Below are positions 22,797 to 35,560 of a stretch of DNA of 64,000 bases, in pieces. The stretch is from NCBI GenBank assembly GCA_015680685.1, contig MNCI01002924.1, forward strand, positions 124,001 through 188,000, written 5' to 3'. The position numbers and the translations under genes are program-made. The number at the start of each line of letters is the position of its first letter. Positions within the stretch are counted from its first letter, which is position 1. The notes under the pieces are model-generated. The model saw only the letters and a list, made by a program, of their open reading frames with translations, did not search any database and was not told the origin of the DNA. The stretch is from Gnetum montanum (lineage: Eukaryota > Streptophyta > Gnetopsida > Gnetales > Gnetaceae).

Positions 22797-24500
22797 TCCT
22801 CATTTGATATCATCCAACTCATGAAAACCTACCATTGACTATTAGCCCAACTCATCTAAGCAAGTGAGCACGATGTAGGAATGGACTATAAGAAGCCTCT
22901 ATAGGAGGGAAAGGACATGTTTGAAGCTTACTCTAAGCACAAGGGCTCCTTCAACACTGTCTTCTAACAAGTGATCCCTAATTCGACCCCTCCTCAATTT
23001 AGTTCACCCATTCTCTTCAAGATGGTCATAGCACTAGCATCACCTTCCCATTTTGCCAGGCCTAGGCTAATGCCTGTAATAGTAACACATCAAACAAAAC
23101 ACACACATTAAGATGTAGTGGCTTCTCTTGAGTTGCCCTTTGTGGCATCATCACAACCCATCTAGCCATCTTTGCCCATAGTAACCATCTTAGCTGAACC
23201 GTACATCCATGCAAGGCCCATCTCTAGGCCCCAAGTGACTTAGGCACTTGATGTTCTATCTATTTCATCAATGTCCTTGGCATTGGCCAAACCCATGCAT
23301 GCATTGCTTACCCCCAATCACCATCCCTATAGCACAACCAATGCATCAACTGTATTATGCAAGGACCTAGCTTACATGGCCTACAAGAACTAGCATGCAA
23401 GGAGAGACAAAGACATGGGAAAGAAGAATGCAATGGTGGCAACTATAGCCAAAGAAGTCAAAGCAACCAACCAAAGGCAGATAACTAGGTAACTCAAAGC
23501 CTTAGCTAACAACAAAGCTACCAACTCTAGTGCTAAGGCAATCAACTAGCTTACATCCTCAAAGACCATAACACAAGTTGTTTAAAGATCCAACTTTGAG
23601 TGCAAGGATCGCTCTAAGTATACTTCGTTGCCACTAAAGCCTTTAGAGCTACTAGACCAATTGCTAAAAGCTGGATGCATCCGATATAAATAAATGTTTG
23701 AGGATGCTCACAAAAAACATGATAAATACTAGGAACTACTAAGAAATCCCACTTCAGCAGCACCAAATGAGCCCCTAGTGCCAAGACATTTTAGGCTAAA
23801 TTGATTTTTCCATTACCACCAATTGCCCAACCATAGCACAGAATTTTACCTAGCCTTGCAAGATGACCTACAAAGGATGACCGATAGAGGAAAGCTAGTA
23901 CTTAACACTACAAACTTGGTCAAGCTTTCGACATCTCTTCTACTGCTTTCTCTTCTAGTGACAACCCTTTAAATGTAGATGATTCTAGCTATGTCATAAA
24001 TGCCACCAACGTTAATGACAATCTAGAATCTTTGCATCAACCATTCATGGTCTAGGTATCCTCTAGTAGTGCAAGGGTCCCCTCGGCCCTTGTAGATTTG
24101 AGGCCCCCTTTTGTTATTAGAGCACCACATCAAGCACCCACAATGCCCTTCATAGCTAGGATTTCCCCACAAGTTGCATCAACAACAACCATTCAATCGC
24201 CCTTCATTATCAGAGTGCCACAACATACTAGCCCCTCACTTGTTCGAAGCCCGGTAGTAGCCAATGCATTGGTCCCTTCTTTTCCAAGGGAAAACCTTGG
24301 TGGCAACATGGGTAGGCCCCCAAGGTGGCAACATAGGAGACCCAATAAGCATCTCGTAGAAAAAATGATTAGGAAACATCAAGACCAAAGAGTGCCAGGT
24401 CTTGCAAAGTTAGTTCCTATATCTGTGGTTCCTATGGCCAAAACAATTGAAGAGGCCACAATGAGCAAATCAAATAAAGCCTAAGTCACCTCCCTGAGAA
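22797..24500 (+). pseudogene. gag region of the second Tat copy
   Basis: Begins with FDIIQLMKTYH, aligning with the start of gag in the other copy. A Lys/Ala-rich linker lies near 23380-23560, followed by FECKDRSKYTSLPLKPLELL. A Pro/Ala-rich open frame at 24098-24484 covers the C-terminal part (RPPRWQHRRPNKHL). In the zinc-knuckle region only single Cys and His residues remain. Many stops (mostly TAG) interrupt the frame. Confidence 0.65.
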
Positions 24501-24639
24501 ATCCATCCCTTAGGAATCATGAAAGAGTCAAGCTAACAAAAACATGGCTAATGGTAAGGACTTCATGGCTGCATTAACCCAAGTCAAATCAGGACTTAAA
24601 CAAAAAAATACAACATTGAGCTTATACGACCTAATGATG

Positions 24640-25412
24640 ATCTCATCTACCCACTGTGAAGCATTGGTGTAGATGTTGATCTCCATCCCTATTATGGGGG
24701 ACATCCTTGCAAATGAGACATCTATCCATGCAGTGATGCTACCCCCTACACCACAAGAATCAAGTTTCACATCCCTAGCATTTTGTGATGAAGCAATCAA
24801 GGTTAATCCTGAGAGGGACAAGGTCATAACAGCTCCAATGTTTATTACTATATGTGTTGGACAATGCAAGATTTGCAGAGTGCATGTCAATGACGGAGTA
24901 GCCATGAACATAATACCATACATTGTCATGGATAAGCTAGGCCTCACAAATCAAATTAGGCCAACAAAACTGCATGCTTGAAATCTTTCAATGGGTCACA
25001 TGTCATTGCTAGGGGCACTGTTACTATATTTTTTGTAGTAGGGGAGCAATTTCCCATCACTACTGAGTTCATTGTCATAGAAGAGATGTCGAGCTTCAAC
25101 TTGATATTAGGTAAACCTTGGCTAGCCCAATTACAAGCTATCTCCTCTCCAATTCATCAAGAGATCCACCTTCCATATGAAGGTGATGAAGTTATCATCC
25201 ATGGTGATAACATCGCCCCTTTAGCTATCAATAACATAGACATAGAGCAAGGGTTGAAGGTTAAGTTTTTTGATGATGCATTCGTAGCAAAGAATGAGAT
25301 GCATGAAGCGGATGCAACTGAAAGAGTGGTAGAAGCTAATGACCTTCTTGAGGAAACTCTTTGGGCAAAATTGCCCCTTGATGTAGCAAGCAAAGTTCAA
25401 GGGGATTATTGA
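24640..25412 (+). pseudogene. Aspartic protease domain of the second Tat copy
   Basis: The frame 24673-24981 carries FCDEAIKVNPERDKVITAP and RVHVNDGVAMNIIPYIVMDK, with the catalytic D-G in HVNDG. After one stop the reading resumes at 24978-25412 with EMSSFNLILGKPWLAQLQAI, the usual end of a retropepsin. An acidic linker follows (EADATERVVEANDLLEETLW). It is better preserved than the minus copy. Confidence 0.75.
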
Positions 25413-25739
25413 ATAGTATAATCTAGACCCTATGTGCCTCCTAAGCCACACTGGGTTAGGAAGCAACTACATGACTAAGGTACCCCTTTAGTTCAAAATG
25501 CGTTAGGTGCTTGTTATTCACTTTTGTGCACTTTGTATTTTACTATTTGCTTATGTTGCATTTGTTTTGCATTAGATTAGCATTGTAGTATGCCATTTGT
25601 ATTTAGCTTGATTGCTCAAATTACACATTGGTTTGCTTAGTTTACACTTCTGCAGTTATTACTTTAATTCATAAAAAACATAAAAAATGCATAAAAATCA
25701 TAAAAGCCAAAATCACAAAAAAGAGAGATAGTAGTAATA
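25413..25739. other. Non-coding stretch after protease
   Basis: AT-rich with no coding signal. It includes short repeats of cataaaaa-type words near 25675-25710. It corresponds to 16616-16860 in the other copy. Confidence 0.35.
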
Positions 25740-26105
25740 TGTGGCTTAGAATGGCATTAAACTATTGCCTTTAATCCCCTTGCTGTGGCCTGGAATGGCC
25801 TTAAACTATCATCACAATGTAGAATGGCCCTAAACTACCACCTTGGCCTGCTACAACCTAAAACTAACAAGCTGTACCACCTTTAACCTCATAGAAATAG
25901 CCCGTTATGGCCTTAAATTGGCAATGCATGACCTGAAATGGCTGAAAACTAGCATTAGCTCTCCCATTATGGCCTTAAACTAGCATGGGGCCCATCAAGG
26001 CTTTAAACTAACAATAGACTTACTATGACTCGTAATGGCCTAGATTCGCTATGGCTTATAATGGCCTAGTATCACTATCATTGTAATAACTCTAGGCTAG
26101 CATAA
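25740..26105. repeat. Tandem array between protease and antisense gene
   Basis: About ten units of 30-40 bases with the phrase tggcctggaatggccttaaa. It is the reverse complement of the array at 16235-16615 and lies at the same place in the element. Confidence 0.75.
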
Positions 26106-26347
26106 CACATCTTTGCGACATTAATTCACCATGTAGGCATGTTAGCATAGGTTACATTATAAGCATACTCATAGCAAATGCGATAAAATTATCATATAGT
26201 GATAAAATTTTGCACATTACACTTAGCAAATAGTCATACAAAACAAAATGTGACATGAATAGCAACACATAGCCACAACATAGTATGAGTAGCATCACAT
26301 AGCAAAAATGTAGCAAAAAACTCCGTGGGAGGTACATCTAGTCATGC

Positions 26348-29300
26348 TCAACTAGTAGCACTAGGTGGGGGGTGGAGGTTCTACTTCCTCTATTGGGTCG
26401 TTGGGGTCTTTAGCATCGCCTGGAACCTACCACAACCAAAAAAAAATATATGCCATTAGTAAGCATGCATTACATGTAGCAAGCTAACTTAAAAACACAA
26501 AAAGCATTAAAAAAACTAACTTGGGAGGGTCTCGCATCGATGAGCTCTGGAGATAACTTTCCAAGGCCAACCTCCAAGCGATGGAAGATCTTAGCTTCAA
26601 AAAGTTTCATCTAGTCTTCCTAACCAAAGTCAATACCTACAAGGGTTTTGACTTTGTCCATGGTAGTCCATGTAGGTGGCTCCATGAAAAATGTGGTGGA
26701 AGAGGCCTCTCTAAAAAGGGTGACAATCTACCTCATGGGAGAGTCACTCATGACTATACACTACACAAACATTTCATGTGCCTACTTCCCGCTAATCATT
26801 TCAAGAAACATCTCGAGGTGGTGGCATTCAGTAGACTCTTCCTTATACCATTGCAGGTACACATTGCGCTCTTGCTTGTATTGATGCTTATGATTCTTTT
26901 GCATTTATTCCCACTAGTAAACCTTTATGCTATAATTCTTCTAGTCCTATTGTTTTTGAGCAAGCAAGTTCATTTGGAGTTGCTACTCTACCAACTCCCA
27001 TGTGACCTCATTCTTACCTTTGAGAGTGGTCCAATACCTAGCATACTCAATCTTAGAGGTGTGCCAGGTGTTGTCTTCCTATAATCTAGCCACTATGAAG
27101 TCATACCTAGATTGAAGATCCTTGATCTTTTCATCCTGGCTGGCCACCTTCTCATGCAATTCATGCATGCATTTTCATAGGTGCTCACTTGAGCACTTGT
27201 AGACTCATAACGACTTGACATAGGAAAGCGTGCACTTGTTAAATGTCTTGTACATATGATGAGGCACCTAATCAAGTTCAGGAGGAATGTCAAGAAAAGT
27301 GTCCACCTTTGCCACCTTGCTTAGATCCCATTGCAACTTAGGACTTATGGACATATGACAACCAGTCAATCTTAGCCAAAAACTAAGCATTTGAGCAATA
27401 AGCAGGATAGCACAAAGTGGAATAGTATTACACACATACCTAGCTCTGGGTCCGCTTGGCACAAGTGGTCCACCATGTCCTCGACAATGCCTTCCATGGA
27501 AGCAAGTTTATCTAGCATCCTTACCCATGGCTCCATGCGATAGATAGATGTAGGACCACTAGTGGGAATATCTAACACTGTAATACAACAATGTAATTAG
27601 CACATGGCCTAAGACAACTCAAGATACTAAAGTAAATAAGGAAATAAAAATAGTAATAAATGAGATTACATAGTAAGCCCTTAGGCATGATTGTAGGAGG
27701 CTGACCTAGTTGCATAGCATCAAACAAAGTGTCAAAATCACCCTCATAAGAGTGGAGTAGCCCCTCTTTTTCTAATTGCTAGAGGGTCTTCACTACTTGG
27801 TGGAGCTCATCTCCATGAGCTACCTCCTCCTTAGCTCAAGGGGATGCTTCCTTTGTTACTGCTTTAACTGCTACTCTTGTAGCCCTTTCTTCTTTTTTTG
27901 TAACTAACAAATATATGCATAAAGCATAGCATCGTTAACTAATTAATGTTATAACATAAAAAAAATAAAAAATATACCCATAAATGCAACTAAGGCATCT
28001 AGTATCTATGCATACTGACCTGCAACATCCTCACGCAAACCTTGTAGCTTGATGCAGATCTTTTTGTTGCTTGGCTTTGTGACTGTAGCAACAGCTTCCT
28101 CTTAAGGATGTAGCCTCTTGATATTAGCCTTAGATGGCCTCACAATATTCATGATGTATCAATCCACCTTGCTCACATCCCTGGTCACAATTGGAGGACC
28201 CTTGCCCACACTGTTTCATGAATAATGCAAGTGCCCTATAAGAACCTTGTTCATTATTAATAATGACTCATCGATCCCCTCTGGGGGATCTTGTGCGTGT
28301 GTGGTTGAGAACATGTGTTTGACCCATGGCCTAGAAAGCTGCTCATGGTCCTGCACCATCCATCATCCATCATCCCACATGACTATAAGCTCTACAAACC
28401 TTTGCAGGTATCTTGCAAAGAATGCGAAGTGCATGTGGGACCTTGCTTGGAGGTTGAACTGGAGCCTAGAAATCTCTGCATGTAGACCGATGGCTATGTA
28501 CCTAGCCTAGTTAAACTTTGTATCCTCTAGTAGCACCTCTTTCATTACCCATGCCTATTCCACCCCTAGGATCGTGCCTTGGGAAAATAGCTTTGGAAAG
28601 GCACAAGTATGGAATAGAGGGTAGAGCTCTCTCACCTCAAGCACCTATACATATTTGATTGATATGCTTTTGTGAGATTGAGTGGCCCCCAACTAGTCCT
28701 TGATCTCCTCTCTATGGTCTACCTCCCTACTAGCCTTATCAAAAATTGTTAGGCCATTAGTAGGGATGCTAAAGAGATTAGCAAAGAAGGCCTTATTGAG
28801 GTCTAGCACTACGATCATGTCATGCACCTGAGTGAAAAACTACCTAACATCACTGCTAAAGGAGTTAATGATGGTAACCATTTTGACCACTAGGATACTT
28901 AGGCTAAGGGCCAAGAATAGGTCCATTATCCCAGCATGCATGAGCCAAGCCATCAATGCATCTAGCACCTTGTGGCATAGCCAATGTTGTGCATCCTCTA
29001 CATCCTTGTATTTCATGATAAGGATGGCTTCTGTGGGATCTGTGGTGACCATCGTCACCTCGATTGAGGCAATCACCACTGCAACACAAAGAAAAACAAC
29101 ATTAGCACTTCATCATGCAAATAAGTTAAACTAAAGGACATATACACAAGCACATGAGTGAAAAATGTAGATGCGCACATGGTACAAACAAAGTACAAGA
29201 TGGGGGTAGTGCTATAGACATCTCCTTGGTGTTAATCTCACCAACAACCCACTCCTCATCTAACAAGCCATGAGTCTTGCATCGCTCATACACCTTCAGA

Positions 29301-29995
29301 TGTTAGGAGATGTGGATCTCTAAATCGTGCCCTAGGTACTTAATCATGGTTTCTTGAATGTTTATGCTAGATGAGAATGCCTTTAAGGTAGTGCGAGTTA
29401 AGGCTAGAGTGTTTGGATCATCATGTAGACCATCTTCATTAACTCTAAACCTAGCATCAACCATAGAATCATTAATGACTTAACACAAGCAAGTAGCATA
29501 AAGAACTACAAGGGTCATAGAAGCACTTACCCTTCGATGCAGTAAACAGTTCCAGGTGGTTTTTGGAACAAAGTATGTAATTGTTGCGTGACAAAAAGGG
29601 TGTTGCTATTATTGTAACAAGCAAGCCCTAGCATGCACCATACTCTAGATAGTTGATAAATGCCCCTAGGACCTTTGCCTAAGCCTCCTTCTCCATCAAT
29701 GTTAGTAACAAAATCATTTGAGACAAACTTCAAGATGTTTCAGTTATCCCCAAGTAGCAACGTTTTAGTGATAGCACTAGTAGCCTCAATTGCCAAGTGT
29801 GATCACATGATCACACTAAATTGCTACAATGTGTACTCCAAGAACTCTTAGGCTCATAGCCAAAACCACACCACTTGACAATCTAGTTGCATGTCTGACA
29901 TAGACATGTTGGGGATGAGCTCGTTCATGCAACATAGGATGCCCACAAACTCAACCATTATCAAAATGGGCTTCAACAACACCTTGCAGTCATCA
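26348..29995 (-). pseudogene. Antisense multi-exon gene in the second Tat copy
   Basis: Homologue of the gene at 12466-16039, again opposite to gag-pol. The first visible exon gives GGLGKGPRGIYQLSRVW and LHTLFQKPPGTVYC. The second gives DPNTLALTRTTLKAFSSS. The third starts at 29078 with VTTDPTEAILIMKYKDVEDA and QHWLCHKVLDAL. Introns at 29451-29530, 27344-27439, 26427-26520, one ending at 29079 and one starting at 28019 match introns of the other copy. The last exon reads PIEEVEPPPPT near a TGA at 26348-26350, mirroring the acidic proline-rich tail of the other copy. Several stops show decay, and the intron near 27580-27680 has lost its normal donor. The function is unknown. Confidence 0.7.
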
Positions 29996-31809
29996 AGCAA
30001 TAGGCAAAGCATTAGTATACACGTATAGATGAAAATTTTGATATACATACAATAAACTACTGACATAAATAAACAAAGTATGCAATTTTAATAATACACC
30101 CTGGGCCCCACGAGTGTAGGACATTAATTAACTCATTTGACACACTTGGCATTCATTGAAGTGTAGCACACTTTATAGGCTTAACATTGTGCATGATTAA
30201 CAAAACTTTGGCTAAGTCTGGACTAACCCAACTAAGCTCTAGAGTGTGAAGGTTATAGTCCTAAAAATAGACATTATGGTAAACACTTGGCAACAACTAT
30301 GCTCTTAATACGTAGAGTGTATAGTTTTAGCTGCAACCTTGAAGAGCCTAGTCTCCACATAGTGCCATGCCCGTTGCACTTGCCAAGTCCCGCCATGACT
30401 CTCTCCCTTCTCCCATCGCCATCACCCAATATGTAGTCCCAATAACCCCTAGCGTAGGCAGAAAACACCAGGTAGATGCTCAAACACTTAGAGCATAGTC
30501 CCATAGGGTTGAAACCCTCACATGTGAGAGTGGGATAGCAGTCAACAAGAAGGTATAGTGACACAAGATAGGTTTCTCTGTGACCGTAGCCACAACCCAT
30601 GAAATCCCAAATCACGTCAATGGTGCCAATGGTCGTGTGCTTGTGGCCCAAAGCGTAGTTCACAAGGTTGTCCCTATAAAACCAAATAAGAAAAAAAAGA
30701 GAGGAGGTGCAGAGATAGATCCCCGCCTTGCCCTCCATTGTGCTAGTCCTAGCATTCCTTTCCATCACCAAAATCTAACATTGACATTGGTGATGGTCCT
30801 TGCAGCTGCATTGCAAAGCATAGTTCATGGGACCCCAGATCACATTGGACCTAAAAAGCTAAAAAGCCAAAGAAAAAATGCAAAAACCTATCTTCTCCCA
30901 ATGCCAAATGCACAGCCTAATTGGTGTCCAAAATCCCAAAAGAAGCAAAAAATCCTCCTTGCCAACATGTTATGCCACAAATGGCACAAGGCTATGAAAA
31001 CCACCACCATGAAGGGGCGCATAGGTGGCATCATAGGACTACAATCTCGAAACCCTTAAAAAATCTAAAGACAGAAAAAAATAGAAGCAAGGAGAAGAGA
31101 ATAGTTGGCATACATGGTAGATGTAGATGGCCTCCTCTCCTCCACGCACACCTATGGCAGGTGGCTTAATGCCCTCTCCCCTTCAGCGATGTTTGTCAAA
31201 CCTAGATGAAGTTGTGCACTTTGGTGCATCATCTTTTCTACAACTACACTCTTGAAGTCATGGTTAAAGGTAGAGGCAACAACAAGACTATGATTCCAAT
31301 GTTGCAGTAAAGGAAAAAATAATGAAGTTACCATGGTAAAATTGCATTTATATACTCTTCTGGGATCATTAATGATCCACCAACTCAAGACTACACTCAA
31401 CACCAAGCACCTTGCTGCTACACCTGGAGAGTGTAGTTGGGTGAGAGTGTAGTCAATCATCTTGAGCCCAAAATAGTGATTTTTTGCTGCCTTACACATG
31501 TTTAAGTTAATTCCACTCCTCGAGCATGATTAGCCCTCCCTAGAACAACATGTTTGGTGCATTTGTGAGCAGCTAAGACCTAAAACTAGCATGCATACAA
31601 CTTGTTAAGGCCTAAAACTGGCACAAACATGTTTACCTCACATAGTAACTTACATGCATGCTTAAGAAAATTTCATTGGATTTCCTTTCTCATTCATGCA
31701 TCTTAACTTTGTCAAATAGGTGCCACTTGATGTTTTTCTAGTTTATTTTGTAGGAACACTACATGACTATGCACAAGTAGATCTTCTTACCTTTGGTCTT
31801 CATGGGGCT
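29996..31809. other. Spacer between antisense gene and RT, second copy
   Basis: No recognised domain. It includes words of the actacactc/gagtgtagt type (31388-31450), and a short array of the aagacctaaaactagcatg type at 31555-31640, equivalent to 10580-10740. Open frames at 30274-30771, 30580-31059 and 31152-31499 overlap on both strands and show no motif. It is upstream of the antisense gene on the minus strand, so it could hold a promoter. Confidence 0.45.
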
Positions 31810-33000
31810 TTATGGGGACATTGAGTGATGCGTCGACCCTCATTACCTAGACCTCAAGCCTACAGCCTACAATAAATACATAGCATTTGTAGAAGCACCA
31901 CTAGATTGGCCCAACCATTTAATCAAGGCTCTTGACCTAGAGGTAGAGGATGCCACAAAAGATCCCCTTGTCAAGATCCCTATGGCAACACATAATAGCG
32001 AGGTGAGAATGCTGAAACTAAGTTTCTTGCTAGAACCCCAACATACTGATGATATTGCTAAAGTACTTAACGATAACATCAAAGCATTTGCATGGTCATA
32101 TGAGGACATGCCAAGTCTAGATCCTTGGTTAGTCTAGCATAACATCATCCTTCATCTTTGCATCAAACTAGTTAAGCAGAAAGCATGCAATGTTAGACTT
32201 GAGGTGGTGTTAGCAGTCCATGAAGAAATCACCAAGCTTTACAAGGTTGGTTTTATCCAGGCTGTTGACTATGCAAATTGGGTCTCCAACATCATGGTTA
32301 TGCCCAAGAAAAATGGAAGTATATGTATTTGCATAGACTTTTGGGACCTAAAAAAGGCAACCATCAAAGATGACTTCCTGTTGCCCAGTATTAATCAATT
32401 GATCGATACCACAGTTGGAAACACCTTGTTATCCTTCATGGATAAGTTCTTGAGCTACAACTAGATTAGGATCAACCTTGAGCACCAACTCAGTACAACC
32501 TTCATGACCTCCTAGGGTACGTTTTGCTACACAATGATGCCTTTTGGGCCAAAGAATGCATGAGCAACATACCAACATGCAATGATGTACATTTTTAGTG
32601 ACTGCATGCTAAGTTTGCTCAATGACTATGTAGATGATATTGCATTTAAGTCCAAAGTGTCCCACAACCATGCAAATGACTTAGATTTAGTGCTTAAACA
32701 TTGCCTAAAACACGAGCTTAGGTTAAACCCCAAGAAGTATGTTTTTGGCATCAAGATGGGTAGGATGCTTGGCTTTGTAGTATCCAAAGTAGGTATACGA
32801 ATAGATCCCGATAAGGTTAAGGCCATAACCAAGTTGGTACCATTGATTAACCTTAAGGAGCTACAAGGGTTGCAAGGTAGAATATAATTCATACATAGGT
32901 TTATTACTTGGTTAACCAACAAGCTACAACCAATGCAACATTTGCTCAAGAAAGAAGCTCACTTTGAGTGGACTGCTTAGTGCTAACAAGCATTTGATAA
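31810..33000 (+). pseudogene. Reverse transcriptase of the second Tat copy
   Basis: The N-terminal part contains AFAWSYEDMPSLDPW. It is followed by IMVMPKKNGSICICIDFWDL, LLPSINQLIDTT, SFMDKFLSYN and MMPFGPKNA. The active site is YVDD in LLNDYVDDIAFKSKVSHNHA (32618-32677), then HELRLNPKKYVFGIKMG and INLKELQGLQGRI. A handful of stops (after SYN, before GTF) inactivate it. It is the most complete Tat RT in the window. Confidence 0.85.
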
Positions 33001-33440
33001 TATTAATCAAGAGTTAGCACAACTACCTACAGTCCATCCTTCGTAAGGAGATAAGCCTTTTTACATCTACCTTGCTGCTTCTGACACATCCATTACTTTT
33101 CTACTTTGCCAAAAGTGAGATGATGACTTAGAGGTCTCAGTTTACTACCTAAGCCATGCATTAGTAGCCCATGAAATGAGAGACAATGACATAGAGAAGT
33201 ATTGGCTTTCCCTTGTCTTCTCACTAAAGAAGTGGAGGCATTACCCCTTCCATAGCCAAGTTAACATCATTTGCAAGAACAATGTACTCTGAGCTATAAC
33301 AACAAATATCTATGAAAGTAGTTGCATTACATGGTGGAAAGCAATAATAGTAGAGTTTGACCTACATTATGTCATACAGGTCTCAACAAAAGGTTAAGTT
33401 ATAGCTACACAACTCATAACTTCACTAGTAGATGATCAAG
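33001..33440 (+). pseudogene. Gypsy RNase H of the second Tat copy
   Basis: YIYLAASDTSITFLLCQK contains the first aspartate. It continues with VYYLSHALVAHEMRDNDIEK, LSLVFSLKKWRHYPFHSQV and ITTNIYESSCITWWKAIIVE. A few stop codons interrupt it. It directly follows RT, as in the minus copy. Confidence 0.75.
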
Positions 33441-33499
33441 CTACCATAGATCCTAAGTTCCTAGATGAGCATGTTAGCAGTATTAGCCAAGTGCCTGAT

Positions 33500-33880
33500 A
33501 ATTGTGAGGCACTCCTACATTTTGATGGATTTGCAACCTCTTGAGGGGGAGCGCTATTGTTATTATATTTTTTTCCTCTAGGGAGATTTGACCCTTCGCA
33601 TAGCATTTCGCATTTCCTTGTACCAATAATGTGGCAGAGTACAAAGGTCTCCTCTAGGGCATCCTTGTAGCATGCGACCTAAGGATCCAACGCATAGTGA
33701 TATGAGGTGATTCACAACTAGTGGTCAATTAGGTAATAGACGTTTGTGCTTGCAAAGCACAACATTTACAACCTTACTATGACCTAGAAAAACACTTGCT
33801 CCAACACTTTGTAGCTATTGATATCTAACATGTTCCCTGAAGAAAAAATGCCATTGCCAATGTGCTTGTAACATTATCCC
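33500..33880 (+). pseudogene. Plant-type RNase H of the second Tat copy
   Basis: LLHFDGFATS gives the first aspartate. After a frame change, CTNNVAEYKGLL and LRIQRIVI-stop-GDSQLVVN follow, then YYDLEKHLLQHFVAIDI. The match to 8395-8720 is clear. The frame change and stops make it non-functional. Confidence 0.75.
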
Positions 33881-34059
33881 TTAGCATAGCACCTATCATG
33901 TTCAATGCATTGCCCATCTCAATGGTAGATTGCACTGCATCTATCACGCAAACCATCGAAGACATATCCATAGCCACCATTAGCACCACCCACACAAAAG
34001 AGTGGTATGAAAACATCAAGGTGTACCTTCTACAAGTAGTACGTAAACGTTCATGGTAG

Positions 34060-35195
34060 TACATCATCGTAGGTGATAACACGTTATTTCACAAATCCCA
34101 TGATGGCATACTGCTAACCTGTGTAAGCAAAAATGAAGCAGAAATAATCATTCAGCAAGTCCACAAAGGACCTTTTAGAGTTCACATAGCACCTAGGGAA
34201 AAAATTAGATAGCTAGGCTACTATTGATCCTACATGGAGGGCAATTGTGTTAGGAAAGTCAAAATGTGTGATACTTGCTAGCGGCATAACAACTTAATGC
34301 ACGTGCCACCAACTAAATTGCATACAACGTAAATCACATGGATATTCTAATGTTGGGGCGTGGACATCATTGGACCCATAATGCCTAAGTCCTCCATAGG
34401 TCATAGCTTCATAATAACCACAATGAAATATTTTACCAAGTGGATCAAGGATATTCCCCTTAGGATGATAACATTGCAGCAAGTTTGCAAGTTCGTGTTG
34501 AACAACATAGTGACCCGTTTTAGCTTGCTAATGATCATAGTAATAAACAATAGACTGTAGTTTAGTAGCACCAAAACCAAAGCCTTTTGTGAGCACTTTG
34601 GCATCAAACACTCCTTTTCATCACCATACTACCCTTAGGAAAATGGCCAAGTAGAGGCTACTAACAAGGTCATCATTAATCTCCTCAAGAAGATGCTAAG
34701 CAACAACAAATGATGATGGCATGAGCAACTAGTCTACGCACTTTGGGCCTACTACATGATGCATCGAATAGCAATAGGTATGATGCCTTATAGCCTCATC
34801 TACGAATTTGAAGTAGTTTTACTACTTGAATTGCAAGTTCCATCACTCTAGGTAATCCTCTCAAACCTCATCAATGAAGGTTAAAATAATGAGTTAAGAA
34901 TCATTGACCTTAACTCAATAGAGGAGGAGTGCATGCATACACTTAATCACATTAAATGGTATCAAGAAAGGCAAGGGAAAAAGCATCATCACAACTAGCA
35001 TCAACGCCTAATTAGGAAAGGGGACTTAGTCAAGGTCATTCGTGAACCCATGGATAAATTCTTAGCCAATTGGGAAGGGACTTTTTTGGTCACTAAGGCC
35101 TATGACAGTGAAGCATTCAAGCTTTCTTATTAAGATAGAAATAAGTTTGCCAATCCAGTGAACCATTCACACTTGAAGCCATACTATATCTAACA
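34060..35195 (+). pseudogene. Integrase of the second Tat copy
   Basis: A zinc-binding remnant (34080-34300, with VRKVKMCDTC) precedes the core. VDIIGPIMPKSSIGHSFIIT carries the first aspartate. The second position reads VINNRL (Asn instead of Asp), while the glutamate remains in NGQVEATNKVIINLLKKML. The end has RNGDLVKVI-like coding and a DRNKFANPVNHSHLKPYY segment. Stops include one after NGQ-like and LSNNK contexts. Confidence 0.75.
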
Positions 35196-35244
35196 TGTAG
35201 CATCGTACATCAATGAAGCAAGGTGAGCACTCATCCACTACAAT

Positions 35245-35560
35245 GATAAACTAGCATAGAGGTCCACTATGACTATAAACTAGCACAACTCATCCTTGGT
35301 TCATGATGTTAAATTAGCACAACATGTCCACCAAGACTATAAATTGGTAGTCCATCATGACTTTAAACTAGTAGTCTATCATGACTCTAAAGTGGCACAA
35401 CATGTCCACTAAGACATTAAACTAGCATGAAGCAGTCTGCTAGGATTATAAACTAGCATAACATAGCTTGACAAGACCTTAAACTAGATCCAATGGTCCA
35501 CTAGGATCTTAAACTAGTAAAGCCATGGTCTACCAAGACCTTAAACTGGATTTGTAATCA
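35245..35560. repeat. Tandem array after integrase, second copy
   Basis: Eight or so units of 30-45 bases around gtccactaagacattaaact. Same place and sequence type as 1-190 and 6545-6960. Confidence 0.75.
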
